A stretch of DNA of 64,000 nt from Linyphia triangularis (taxonomy: Eukaryota; Arthropoda; Arachnida; Araneae; Linyphiidae). Positions within the stretch are counted from its first letter, which is position 1. Every line of letters starts with the position of its first letter. Made by a program: the position numbers and the translations under genes. The notes under the pieces are model-generated. The model ran no database searches. It saw nothing but the letters and a program-made list of their open reading frames with translations, and was not told the DNA's origin. The DNA lies in contig OZ021721.1 of NCBI GenBank assembly GCA_963978545.1, positions 97,947,918 through 98,011,917 on the forward strand. Reading direction: 5' to 3'. This document shows positions 46,961-59,696 of this stretch, in pieces.

Positions 46961-48010
46961 TTATAAATTGTGTGCAGTGTTTGACTGAAAATTGAAAACT
47001 TAAGAATACAATAATTTAGAGCAGTATAATTCTCGTTTCTTGAGCCATGAAAAATCATTACAACTAAATTACCATAAATATAAAAAAATTAAAAAATAAT
47101 AATGAATATAATCAACATGTATAATAACTTTCTTGGTTGATCTTTTTAAGACAGATGAATTCAATAATAAATTATTCAACTCTGATGGTTTAAAAAAATA
47201 CAGTGTAAAATTTGCGTTTCAGTTTTAAGTCTAGTTTATTGGAATCAGACAGTATACCTATAACAAGGAGTATGCTGTGAGCACTTTTTTAGCAAAATGC
47301 TAAAGAACTTTCTTAAATGTTAAAATTAGGATATTTTATTTAGATCTTTTGCTTAAATATTTTTCTTCATAATTTGAAAAATCACCATTTTTGTTATCCG
47401 AAAATCAGTCATCAACCTAAAAGAGTAAACCAGCTAAAGGTTAAGGAGTGTTGTTTCATTTGACATTTGGTATGAAATAGTTCGTAATGAATTTATAATA
47501 AAAAGTTTCTTAATTGTTTTAAATTAAAAATCAAGAGAGATGAAACTCATATCCATTTTAGCATTTTGCTAAAACGAAAATTAAGATTTTAGCTTTTTTG
47601 TTAAAGAAATTTTGCACCCCAATTTAAACACTGGCCTGTGATTATATATTTATTTGGGAAGAAGTTTTTAAAAGTATCTTTAACCTTGTATGTAATATAA
47701 TATGAATAACTATTGCTACTAAGAAAGAAAAAAATCGTCATCACCAATGCCAAGTCAGTAAATTGAATACGAATTTTAAAACACTTTTTTTTTTTTTTAG
47801 CATGATGCGATCACTTACCATAAAAGAAATCGGCAAGAAAGCTGAGATTTTGTTTAATAGTAGCTGAAAAATATGTAAATTCTTTAACTATAAGTCTAAT
47901 GATCATGCTTGACCAGCTACAGAAAATAAAAATGAACTCTCATTTATTATCGAAACAGTATATGCCTTAAAAGAGAAATTTGCCCGAAGAGAGAGAACCC
48001 ATAATTTTGG
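46961..48010. other. Unassigned AT-rich stretch
   Basis: Contains recurring AGCATTTTGCTAAA/TTTAGCAAAATGCTAAA strings (about 47290 and 47560) in inverted relation, perhaps a decayed element. No gene. Confidence 0.35.
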
Positions 48011-48336
48011 TAAAGTGAGACCATCATTATTGTGAACATCAGTAATTTCCACGAACTACTACAATAATTACTTTCTTCTGATGACATCGTGTTAATGAAG
48101 TATCATTTTAAATCAATTGTTAAAGTGAGATCACCATTAATGTGAATATTGGTAATTTCCCTGAACAACTATAATAAAGATCTTCTGGCGACGTCGTGTT
48201 AATGAAGTGTCATTTTTAAATCATTCGGTAAGGTGAGACTATCATTAATGTGAACAATAGTAATTTCCTTGAATTACTTCAATAAATACTTTTTTATGGA
48301 CATGCCGTGTTATAGAAATATAATTTTTAATCTGGT
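48011..48336. repeat. ~109-bp tandem repeat, three diverged copies
   Basis: Units begin TAAAGTGAGA at 48011, TAAAGTGAGA at 48121 and TAAGGTGAGA at 48229, each continuing TTAATGTGAA-like, GTAATTTCC and CGTGTTAATGAAGT. Copies are diverged, so the array is older than its neighbours. Confidence 0.8.
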
Positions 48337-48510
48337 ACTGAGTATGCTTAATGTATTTGTCCCTAAATTCAAGACAATCCCTACAAATAGAAGCAAATAT
48401 TTGCAGAGACATTATTCAAGGGATACAATTGTAAAATGAGTCTATGTCTGATGAATGACCACTCGTAAGTTGCAAAATGTTAATTCTTGACTCGTTGGTA
48501 GACCTTTAAT

Positions 48511-51412
48511 GATTCTTCTAAGTCAAATAAGGTGGTTTTCAGTAGAAGATGTTTCTAATGTTTCATTAATAAAAGAACGTATTAAATAAGGCACATAACA
48601 CCTTCTTTCAATGAAATCAAAATGGAGATAGCATTTAATGAAAAACATAAAAAATTAATATAGCTTTCTATGAATCATTATTTTAAAAAAATATTTATTT
48701 TTTAATATTTTTGTCGTTTACTTTATTGTTGTAATTTAAATTATTTTGAGATATTATCGTGCTCTCTCAAAATTTAACTTATCTTTTAATATATTTTTCC
48801 AAGCTGTGCTAAATTTCTACTGTTTCGTTGCTGTATGACACATATCATTTAAAATGTGTAATTCTATTTCTTCACAATTGAGTCGGAAACAATGATTGAG
48901 TGAACAAACATAAAAAAGTTCATCCTATATGATCCAGCTAAATCGGATTTCTGAAATTCACTGAAGTTTTATCTAATGTGTTTGTTCACTAAACGTAAGT
49001 ACCATTCTTCTAAATTTAATAAGGTGGTTTTCTGTAGAAGATGTTTGTGATGTTTCATTAATAAAAGAACTTATTAAGCAAGCACATAACACCTTCTTTC
49101 AATGAAATCAAAGTGGAGAAAGCATTTAATGAAAAACATAAAAATTAATACCGCTCTCTATGAATCATTATTTAAAAAAAAAGTTTATTTTTAATATTTT
49201 TGTCATTTACTTTATTGTTGTAATTTACATTATTTTGAGATATTATCGTGCTCTCTCAAAATTTAACTTATCTTTTAATATTTTTTTTCCCAAGATGTAC
49301 TAAATTTCCACTGTTTCGTTGTTGTATGACACATATCATTTAAAATATGTAATTCTATTTCTTCACAATTGAGTCGGAAACAGTGATTGAGTGAACAAAC
49401 ATAAAAAAGTTCATCCTATATGATCCAGCTAAATCGGATTTCTGAAATTCACTGAAGTTTTATCTAATGTGTTTGTTCACTAAACGTAAGTACCATTCTT
49501 CTAAATTTAATAAGGTGGTTTTCTGTAGAAGATGTTTGTGATGTTTCATTAATAAAAGAACTTATTAAGCAAGCACATAACACCTTCTTTCAATGAAATC
49601 AAAGTGGAGAAAGCATTTAATGAAAAACATAAAAATTAATACCGCTCTCTATGAATCATTATTTAAAAAAAAAAAAAAGTTTATTTTTAATATTTTTGTC
49701 GTTTACTTTATTGTTGTAATTTACATTATTTTGAGATATTATCGTGCTCTCTCAAAATTTAACTTATCTTTTAATATTTTTTTTCCCAAGATGTACTAAA
49801 TTTCCACTGTTTCGTTGTTATATGACACATATCATTTAAAATATGTAATTCTATTTCTTCACAATTGAGTCGGAAACAGTGATTGAGTGAACAAACATAA
49901 AAAAGTTCATCCTATATGATCCAGCTAAATCGGATTTCTGAAATTCACTGAAGTTTTATTTAACGTGTTTGTTCACTAAACGCAATTACCATTCTTTTAA
50001 ATTTAATAAGGTGGTTTTCTGTAGATGTTTGTGATGTTTCATTAATAAAAGAACGTATTAAGTAAGCACATAACACCTTCTTTCAATGAAATAAAAATGG
50101 AGAAAGCATTTAATGAAAAATATAAAAATTAATACAGCTCTATATGAATCATTATTTAAAAAAAAAGTTTATTTTTTAATATTTTTGTCATTTACTTTAT
50201 TGTTGTAATTTACATTATTTTGAGATATTATCGTGCTCTCTCAAAATTTAACTTATCTTTTAATATTTTTTTTCCAGGATGTACTAAATTTCCACTGTTT
50301 CGTTGTTATATGACACATATCATTTAAAATATGTAATTCTATTTCTTCACAATTGAGTCGGAAACAGTGATTGAGTGAACAAACATAAAAAAGTTCATCC
50401 TATATGATCCAGCTAAATCGGATTTCTGAAATTCACTGAAGTTTTATTTAACGTGTTTGTTCACTAAACGCAATTACCATTCTTTTAAATTTAATAAGGT
50501 GGTTTTCTGTAGATGTTTGTGATGTTTCATTAATAAAAGAACGTATTAAGTAAGCACATAACACCTTCTTTCAATGAAATAAAAATGGAGAAAGCATTTA
50601 ATGAAAAATATAAAAATTAATACAGCTCTATATGAATCATTATTTAAAAAAAAAAGTTTATTTTTTAATATTTTTGTCATTTACTTTATTGTTGTAATTT
50701 ACATTATTTTGAGATATTATCGTGCTCTCTCAAAATTTAACTTATCTTTTAATATTTTTTTTCTAGGATGTACTAAATTTCCACTGTTTCGTTGTTATAT
50801 GACACATATCATTTAAAATATGTAATTCTATTTCTTCACAATTGAGTCGGAAACAGTGATTGAGTGAACAAACATAAAAAAGTTCATCCTATATGATCCA
50901 GTTAAATCGGATTTCTGAAATTCACTGAAGTTTTATTTAACGTGTTTGTTCACTAAACGCAATTACCATTCTTTTAAATTTAATAAGATGGTTTTCTGTA
51001 GATGTTTGTGATGTTTCATTAATAAAAGAACGTATTAAGTAAGCACATAAGACCTTCTTTCAATGAAATAAAAATGGAGAAAGCATTTAATGAAAAATAT
51101 AAAAATTAATACAGCTCTATATGAATCATTATTTTAAAAAAAAAGTTTATTTTTTAATATTTTTGTCATTTACTTTATTGTTGTAATTTACATTATTTTG
51201 AGATATTATCGTGCTCTCTCAAAATTTAACTTATCTTATAATATTTTTTTTCCAATCTGTGCTAAATTTCTACTGTTTCGTTGTTATATGACACATATAG
51301 TTTAAAAACTGTAATTCACAATTGTGTCGAAAACAGTGATTGAGTGAACAAACAAAAAAAGATCATCCTTATATAGCTAAAATCGGTTTTCTTAAATTCA
51401 CTAAAGTTTTAT
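48511..51412. repeat. ~490-bp satellite, six tandem copies
   Basis: GGTGGTTTTCTGTAGA-type landmarks recur at 48531, 49023, 49514, 50010, 50499 and 50987 (spacing 488-496). Divergence grows toward the left copy, while copies 4-6 are nearly identical. Each unit contains TGAGTGAACAAACAT and, about 80 bp later, TGTTTGTTCACTAAACG, an inverted pair. The small frames inside are not plausible genes. The last unit is split by the MITE at 51417-52138 and resumes at 52139-52165. Confidence 0.92.
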
Positions 51413-51416
51413 TTAA

Positions 51417-52138
51417 GGCGTCTTCTCACTTTAGGCACCTCGAAAATAGGCTATTTTCGCAATTTTTTTTTCGAGGATTTTTGCAAACAATTATGGGATA
51501 AAATGGATCCTATATAATAAACACATCTTTCAAGTACAAGAAAAAATTTTATTTTTTTATTTTTTTGAACAATTATTATAATAAAACAGTAGCATCGAAA
51601 AACCCGTGTAGAAATGTAATGTTCGTGGCTTGTTGATGAAATTTGGAAACTATCAGGCCGATTGTCATGAAATTTGAATGACATATTCTTCATAGTTATG
51701 GCTATAGCGCATATCATCAGATTTTTGATATTCGCGAAAATAACAAAATGGCGCACGTTTTTCGAAAAAGTAAAAAAAAAAAACCGCGTTTTTTTGCAGT
51801 TTTTTGTAAAAAAAAAATACTTCAAATCAAAATTTCAAAAATCTGATGATATGCGCTATAGCCATAACTATGAAGAATATGTCATTCAAATTTCATGACA
51901 ATCGGCCGGATAGTTTCCGAAATTTCATCAACAAGCCACGAACATTACATTTCTACACGGGTTTTTCGATGCTACTGTTTTATTATAATAATTGTTCAAA
52001 AAAATAAAAAAAATTCTTGTACTTGAAAGATGTGTTTATTATATAGGATCCATTTTATCCCATAATTGTTTGCAAAAATCCTCGAAAAAAAATCGCGAAA
52101 ATAGCCTATTTTCGAGGTGCCTAAAGTGAGAAGACGCC
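51417..52138. mobile_element. TTAA-flanked foldback MITE, copy 2, inserted in the satellite
   Basis: Second copy of the 23085-23794 element (722 bp, same ends GGCGTCTTCTCACTTTAGGC and AAGTGAGAAGACGCC). TTAA is present at 51413-51416 and 52139-52142. The neighbouring satellite units preserve the unoccupied site, GTTTTATTTAACGTGTTTG at about 50932-50950, where TTAA occurs once. This shows directly that TTAA was duplicated on insertion. Confidence 0.92.
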
Positions 52139-52165
52139 TTAACATGTTTGTTCACTAAAACGCTT

Positions 52166-53298
52166 CAGATATAATGATACTGCCAGCAAGAAATGTAGAA
52201 GTAGAACCAACTGCTCCCCCGCCCAAATTGCCGATACGATGGTTACCTACAAAATATACATACAATTTCAGAAATGACTCCAAAACTTCGAAATTCCATA
52301 ACTGTGAGAGACAGAAGAAGACAAGCAGTATGATAAATAGACAAGAATGAATTTAAATACTGGTTCCCAAAATTAATTACAATAATGAAATGTGACAACA
52401 AATTGTTGTAAAATCTTAAGGGGGGTCGGAAGGCAATTTTTTTTCTAAGAATCCATTTTGAGGTTTTCAGCTCATCACAATATTTGAAATGTTATCTACA
52501 AAATGGTTTAACTTTGTGAGAAATGCGCTCATCCGAAGTTTTTTTTAAATATTTTTCGAAAAAATAACATCACTGAAAAAAAAAGGTATTTTTTGCACTT
52601 TAAAAGCTGTTTTCTCAAAATGCTGTTTTTTCATACAAATGTACCTTTTTCTCCGGATCTACTCAATATTCTGCTTTGAATCTTTTTTTCTGGTACATAT
52701 TGTATTTTTACACAAACAGACATATGGTTTTACAGAAATATTTATTAGATTTTTTAAAAAAATTCCTAACCATGTTTTTTTAGAAAATTTTATTAAAAAA
52801 TTTCAAAACATCATAAAACCTAAACAAAATTTTATTTTTACAAAATTATGTGTCAGTCTATGTAAAAGTGTTTTAATATTGACTGTACAAAATTTTAAAC
52901 CAATGCTATGAGCTGTTTCTGAGAAAAAGGTATATAAAAAAGGCATTTTTAACATGGACTAGATAGAGAAAATGTATATAAATTTCATTGAATACATGAA
53001 GCATTTTTAATAATAGGTAAACATATTTTAGTATTATATGAAAATATTTTTGTAGTACTTGAAAAATATTTCAGTATTAAGTGAAAAATATTTCAGTTAA
53101 AAAATACAAATTTGCCTGATTAATAAGATTATGTATTTCCATTGTACTTATGTATGCCTCTTTTTTATTATACTGTCAAAAAACTCATTCGAATAATTTA
53201 TGTAATTAAAAAGGAAAGTTTAAAATAGCGTTCTTGATCCTTTTAGTCTTAAAATTATTTTTGCAAGTAACTTTAACAGTGATTATTTTTCAAAGAAT
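52166..53298. other. Unassigned AT-rich stretch
   Basis: No gene supported. The 90-codon frame at 52639-52911 is Phe/Ile/Lys-rich low complexity without motifs. Confidence 0.4.
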
Positions 53299-53624
53299 CT
53301 TCAAATAACGTTTTCAGAGATAGTTTAGTTGTTTCTCAATACTTGAATGATGGTCCCAAAGCGTTAAACTTTAAATATATATATATTTATATTTAATATA
53401 AATATATAAAATATATTTAATATATATATTTAATATATATATAAAATATATTTAATATATATATTTAATATATATATTTAATATATATATTTAATATATA
53501 TATTTAATATATATATTTAATATATGTATTTAATATATATATAAAATATATTTAATATATATATTTAATATATATATTTAATATATATATTTAATATATG
53601 TATTTAATATATATATAAAATATA

Positions 53625-53704
<80 letters not shown>

Positions 53705-53783
53705 TTAAAGTTTAACGCTTCGGGACCATCATCCAAGTATTGAGAAACAACTAAACTATCTCTGAAAACGTTATTTGAAAATT
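53299..53783. repeat. Foldback structure with AT-rich core
   Basis: Arms of about 75 bp (53299-53373 and 53705-53783) are inverted copies with about three differences, sharing CAATACTTG-ATGATGGTCC and AAACGTTTAAC-type segments. Between them is a core made of TATATTTAA repeats and a pure (AT)n run (53633-53695). It could extrude as a cruciform. The core probably varies in length. Confidence 0.85.
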
Positions 53784-53875
53784 GAGTGAAATCCATCTCT
53801 GAATAATTTAAAACTATAAAGAAATCTGATTATAAAAGAAATTTCCAATTTATCGAATTTCTTTGGATTTCTAAA

Positions 53876-54802
53876 ACTGCTCATCCATTCACCCTGCAAG
53901 AACCGAATCCTTTCATAAAACGCCAATGCGAAACTTTTTGTGCTGTTAACTTTGCTTTGCAGTAAAAGTATTTCTACAGAGTTTGTCTTGAACAACTGGC
54001 CGAAAAAAAGCGTCTTGTGTAGGATTACTCACTCATCCTCTTTGCATTAACCTTCATAAAACATCAATGCGAGACTTTCTGTGCTATTTGAGTGTCCTTG
54101 CAGGAAAAGTATTTCTACAGAGCTTATCTCAAACAACTGGTCGAAAAGAAGTGTCTTGTCTAAGATTACTCATTCATTCTCCCTACATGAACCGAACCTT
54201 TTCAAAAAACGCCGATGAGAGACTTTCTGTGCTGTTAGTGTGTCCTTGCAGGAAAAGTATTTCTACAGAGCTTATCTCAAACAACTGGTCGAAAAGAAGT
54301 GTCTTGTCTAAGATTACTCATTCATTCTCCCTACATGAACCGAACCTTTTCAAAAAACGCCGATGAGAGACTTTCTGTGCTGTTAGTGTGTTCTTGCAGG
54401 AAAAGTATTTCTACAGAACTTATCTCAAACAACTGGTCGAAAAGAAGTGTCTTGTCTAAGATTACTCATTCATTCTCCCTACATAAACCGAACCTTTTCA
54501 AAAAACGCCGGTGAGAGACTTTCTGTGCTGTTAGTGCGTCCTTGCAGGAAAAGTATTTCTACAGAGCTTATCTCAAACAACTGGTCGAAAAGAAGTGTCT
54601 TGTCTAAGATTACTCATTCATTCTCCCAACATGAACCGAACCTTTTCAAAAAACGCCGATGAGAGACTTTCTGTGCTGTTAGTGAATCCTTGCAGGAAAA
54701 GTATTTCTACAGAGCTTATCTCGAACAAACAACTGGTCGAAAAGAAGTGTCTTGTCTAAGATTACTCATTCATTCTCCCTGTATGAACCGAACCTTTTCG
54801 AA
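53876..54802. repeat. 148-bp tandem array
   Basis: About six copies. The landmark GAGACTTTCTGTGCTGTTAG occurs at 54217, 54365, 54513 and 54661 (exactly 148 bp apart), with diverged copies near 53930 and 54069. Overlapping frames encode KSISTELISNNWSKRS and similar, but 148 is not a multiple of three and each copy ends in a stop, so no long protein results. Confidence 0.9.
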
Positions 54803-55780
54803 TTCATTTTTACAATCAATGCAACACAACTCTCCCGAAATCTTAGAGCTATAATACACTTAATTTAGAATATAGTTAAACGCTGAAGTGGCAATATCCG
54901 AGTACCTGTAATTTACAAAATAAATTTCAGAAAACATAGATGGAAAAGAAAATATAATTGAAATATTACTAATATCTACAACAAAGTAAAACTTTATTTC
55001 TTTAAATAAGTAACTGATTTTTCAAAATTGAGAGTTATATTTTTTCATTTTAAAAAGCGTGCTCTTGCACAACTTTAAAAATTAATAATATGGAGTGTTA
55101 ATATTTTAAGATATATTTCAAATGCTGATTTCTGTAAGGGGGTTTATCAACAATTTGTGTTCTTCAGAAATTATATCTTTCTATTTCTAATCACTCAGAG
55201 GATATCAAAGCCAATTTATGAAGTCATTAATGTTATATGACGGAGATTGTTATTCTTTATTTTATACTATTTTTGGGTTAGTAAATTTATATAATACTAA
55301 GAACGCAATTCACTGTTCTGTTCTGTATAACGATTAAATACTTGATAAAAACTAATAATTGTAAGAGATAAAGAAGACATAATTTTAAAAATACATTGCA
55401 ACTTTTTTTTATTGAGGCATTTTGTTCCCTTTTAACAGAAAATGAAACACTAGAACCAATATACTTCATTTTTGCAACACCAAATTTTATTGTAACTTTA
55501 CTCTTTAGTTTTCGTCTCGCTAAAGAAAGATTTTCCTCCAAATTAAAGAAAGAACACAACGCGGTTTCCTTTTCACTTTACAAAAAGAACCAAATAAAGA
55601 TTTGTTACTCAGATCTTCTTCAGCTCAGTTTCAAGGAGGATAAATCTTATTTTTCTAAGGTATGCTTACTGTAAAATTTCTAGGGGTTTCTAACGTCGTC
55701 TGGGGAAAGACCATAGATATAATAGGCCAAACGAAACAGCTAATATATCTATTGTCCTATCACAAATACCCCATTAAACG
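54803..55780. other. Gene-free region upstream of HAND
   Basis: Two facing frames at 55287-55674 have no recognisable motif. An inverted GATA site (CCTATCAC) is at about 55758. Nothing else supported. Confidence 0.4.
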
Positions 55781-55947
55781 TCATGACTAAGTTCACATTT
55801 AAAGTGAGCACTCTCTTACATTGTCACGCCTTAGTACCCTTATTAATCCCCTCCCATCGTGAGGCGTGGCTTGCACAAGCCCCTCCCAACCACCTACCGA
55901 CCCAATTGAGACAAACCAGAAACCCTTGTGTCAGTCTCCGCGACAGC
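55781..55947 (+). promoter_or_regulatory. HAND 5' leader / proximal promoter region
   Basis: Composition shifts abruptly to C-rich (CCCCTCCCATCG, GAGGCGTGGC, CCCCTCCCAACCACC) just before the ATG. GC-box/CACC-type strings are present and no convincing TATA box is seen. The transcription start is not determined. Confidence 0.45.
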
Positions 55948-56394
55948 ATGAGCCTGGTCGGTAGCAACTACCAGCTACATTTTCGCAGCTCGGAATCAGC
56001 TTATCCTCAGCCCTACTACCCGTCCGGTAATCAGCCATCCGGCGACTATTTGGACTGGTCCTTCAGTAATTATTGCCCGAGCTCTAGCGAGTTCGAGTCC
56101 CCTTGTCTGAGACCCGAGCGTGGGTTTAAAAGAAGAGTGACGGCGAATCGCAAAGAAAGGAGACGGACTTTGTCCATCAACAATGCATTCGCGGAGCTGC
56201 GGGAATGCATTCCGAATGTCCCGGCAGATACTAAGCTTTCGAAGATAAAGACATTAAGGCTAGCAACGAGCTACATTGCATACCTGATGGACTTGCTGGC
56301 GCAAGAGGAACCTAACCGGGCACCGCAGGGGGGTTTCAAGGCCGAACTTAGTAAGAAGTTCGAAACCAGAGAGGAAAGGAGAAAGCGCGAAATA
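55948..56394 (+). CDS. hand: HAND bHLH transcription factor, first coding exon (partial)
   Basis: The exon encodes 149 residues and ends at a donor ATA/GTAAGT (56395) after the codons for KREI. The bHLH domain covers residues about 65-117: basic region [20 protein letters not shown], then [20 protein letters not shown] and [13 protein letters not shown], nearly identical to animal HAND proteins. The MSLVG start matches the HAND N-terminus; an in-frame ATG at 55783 would add 55 residues unlike the family. The N-terminus is Ser/Tyr/Pro-rich. HAND binds E-boxes as a dimer with E proteins and directs heart, visceral mesoderm and neural-crest-type programmes. The intron sits where vertebrate HAND has its single intron. 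The remaining roughly 40-50 residues (including a conserved GWPQHVW-type tail) are not found before the window ends. Confidence 0.95.
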
Positions 56395-59300
56395 GTAAGT
56401 TGAGAAAAAACTTTTACACTCTAAAAAGACAAATTATTATCCATAGAAACATTAATGTAAATGATGATGAATAAATTGACCATGGTGGTGAATATCAGCA
56501 TCTTTATCATGACGTATAGCGTATAGGAAGTCAACAAAATCAGTACAACCCTCTTCTGATTAGTATATAACTATTTGTCTTATCAATGTATCGCCTTAAA
56601 AAGATACTTCGTCTTAAGTTAAAAAAATATCCTATCTTTAAATATTTTTGTGTGTGTGTCCATATTTTATACATTCTGATTCATCCTTAGAAAATACATA
56701 TTTTTACGTCATTAAATTTTTTTTTATATTCGATTTAAGGCAAATATTCGGTTAAGAACAAATAAAAAAAATTTAAAATATGCATTTTTAAAACTTAAAG
56801 CTTTTAGCTACTGCTGGTAGATGACCAAATGTACGTTAATTAACAATTATCGACTTTTTCCAGTTTTCCCTTTTTAAAACGAATCGAGTATTTGATAAGT
56901 TAAGTATTTGCAAAAATTAATCCAGGAGCATTGCTTAGAAAATAACTGTTTCAAAATTACAGATTATCATATGAATGTCTTCGATTTTGAAGCAATAAAC
57001 TAGCTTTAGTGATAAATTTAAATAACTTACGTCAATAGTACATTTTCAACAATATTTTTTTTGCAAAAAATTTATAAATTGGAAGCTTTTAACTATACAA
57101 CAAATAGCCTTAAAAAGTCTGATAATGAAACTTCAACATCCTGCATATTTTTTTAACTTGTCTACTTTGCATGTATTTTATTTTTAGCAGAATTGATTTA
57201 ATTCCATTGACTCAAATCCTAAAACAACACATCATCAATAAATAAATTTTACTGTTCTCTCATTCAATTAAATTCAATTATAAATAACTAAAAGTTAGTA
57301 TATTTCTAAAGCAGTTGAAATAATGCATTATAAAGTCATTTAATATAAGATTTAAGCTAAACAGCCACATGACGCACACAACAGTCTTTTTTGCCATTCA
57401 TGTATCCATAAAGAAAAAGTACTACTAAAGAGATATTTTGATAAATAAGTAGCTTTTCAATTCAAGAGTAATATTCAAAATTGAATCGTTGTTTTGTCGT
57501 AGCTCTATTCATATTACTATGCACTTTGAAAATAGGATTCCAAGTTCATGTAAATTAATATTTAAGCAGTAACAGCTCGTCTGTTAATTTAAAAATCTGA
57601 TATCTACGATAGGGTGTTTCCCACACATATGGTGGAAAAATTCTTCATACCCTCAGTGGCAACCCCTAAAAAGTTTCCATTTGGTTCAAAAATTCGAATA
57701 ACGTTAAAACTTGCCTCATCAATCCTAAAATTTTTAAAAACAACCAAAAAAAACTTTGTTTTTCCGCTATAGAATTAAAACGATTTGAACTGGAAGAGTG
57801 TTTGTTGTATAGTTTTGTTAAGAATATTCCTGATTTCAATTTATACTCCTACAATGTGTTTAAAATACAAACGTACATATAAATGAAGTTTCAGTGCACT
57901 GCACTAGAGAAATCGATTTTTTTTTTATGTCAAAGTTTGCTATAAACGTGATAAAATAAATTTTTGAGCAGAATATTTTTGTTCGTTGATTTTATTTGCG
58001 TTCAAATATATCTAAATAAAGTTTCAATATAATTTTATTTTAAATACATATTTTTAAAATATTATTTTTGAACAATTCTCTGGTGCACGCATGGGACATT
58101 TTTTCTCATCATAAAAAAGAGCGCAATGTCCCGTGCGTCTTGAATTTGTCCATTTCTTGTTTTTCAGAACTGTAAGTATATGATACATAATGCATTTAAA
58201 ATGTTCATTGTATTTGAATAAAGAAAACAACAGATAAAGAGCAATTAAAATTATTAGCATTCAAAGTAAACTCCATTTGCAACAATACATGTTTTAAAGC
58301 TGCTTCAAACTGACGGAAAGGCTTCTTTTGAAATCAATTGAAGCGTTGATATCTCACGTCTTTATATTTATGATGCGTTTATAAAATTTGTGCTAATGCT
58401 GGTAGTTTGAGGGAAATCTGTGTTTTATTGGAACAATTATTTTAAAAAGACCATTTACACTTGGCATGTCACCACCCATTTTAGAAGTAATACTCAAGGC
58501 AGTTTTTGATTACAAATGGGTTCAACCATTGGCCCTTCAACCTTCATTTTTTAAAGATTTCAAACAGTATAGCCCAAAATTGACAAATAATGTTTTATAA
58601 AATTGGTCTTCATGACTAATAGGTCCAATTTAAAATCACTGTAAATAATCTTGAACAAACTTCTAGCTTTCTTTCAGAAAAAATACAAAAGTCACGTCAA
58701 CAGAGATAACTATAAATTCATTGATATTTTATGTACTTGGTGTGTTGCTCCAGGAAAAAATGTCTTCAGAGCGACAAGTGTCACGTGGCATATTAGATAG
58801 ATAGTATTTGACAATACTGGAAATATTTTCGTTTTCAGATATCAATGTTCTCTAAGTGACTCCAAGATATTTGCAATCATAAGTATTTGCTTATCTTGAC
58901 TTAATGTTTATGTCAAAATTTGGTTTAGTCATCCTGAAGGTACATTGTCCCCAAACCAATATTTTCAATTTTTCAAAACCTTAATTAATGAGGAAAAATT
59001 TAATGGAGACTTTTCAACGGGGCATTGTCTAACTTAAAAAACATTCGTGGTGTTTTTGAACCCAGAGCGTCTAACTTATAAAACAGTCGTGGTTTTTTAA
59101 CCAATAATCAATTCCATTTGCCTTTTTTTTTCATACAAACAAATTAAATTAAACATGGCTAAAAAACTATTGTCTTTCGACTAAACATGGATGATGTGCT
59201 AAGAAAGCTTTTTGTTTTGAGAAGGAAAGTTTAAACTAATTTTTTTTTGGTCAAAGAAGTTGATTACTTGATTATGGCACAAACATTAAACTTCTTCAAA

Positions 59301-59491
59301 AGGTTTAACATTTCAACTCATTTCTTATATTGCCATCAGTATGTTCGGAATGAAGTCATAGATATTTTGAATGAACACGAAATTGTCAAAAGCTTCATAT
59401 TTACTAAACGACAAAGTCGAAAGAAGTGGAGTGATAGTAAAATCAAGGCTACAATACAAACATAACAAAATATGAAGTTGTTTTGCAAGTA
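56395..59491. other. HAND intron, left part
   Basis: AT-rich without supported exon, RNA gene or bounded repeat. I looked for the HAND second exon and did not find it. Confidence 0.5.
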
Positions 59492-59694
59492 CACTGTTAA
59501 AATTTTTGTTCCACCTTGCACCAAAAATTGGTTCCCATTTAGCTGCCACCAACATTTGGTGCTTAGTTTTACGATTTAATGGTGCAACCTCGGACCGTAA
59601 GCACCATTAAATCGCGAAACTAAGCACCAAATGTTGGTGGCAGCTAAATGGGAACCAAATTTTGGTGCATGGTGGACAATTTTTTTTAACAGTG
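59492..59694. mobile_element. Short mariner-type foldback MITE
   Basis: A 203-bp near-palindrome with ends CACTGTTAAAA and TTTTAACAGTG, TA at both outer sides (59490-59491, 59695-59696), and arms sharing TTGGTTCCCATTTAGCTGCC and CACCAACATTTGGTGCTTAG. The loop reads ACCTCGGACCGTAA. The TA target and CACTG start fit non-autonomous Tc1/mariner elements. Confidence 0.9.
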
Positions 59695-59696
59695 TA

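Noticed and set aside
49593..50816. Two similar 68-71-codon frames in the satellite
   Set aside because: They are AT-rich low-complexity readings of the roughly 490-bp unit; frames break in other units.
54067..54662. Series of 71-99-codon frames as a small gene family
   Set aside because: They are repeated readings of the 148-bp tandem unit, which is not a multiple of three.
55287..55674. Facing frames of 90 and 92 codons upstream of HAND
   Set aside because: No recognisable motif, overlapping on both strands, AT-rich; no splice or promoter support.
55783..55947. Upstream in-frame ATG extending HAND by 55 residues
   Set aside because: The extension does not resemble HAND, whereas MSLVG at 55948 matches the family start.
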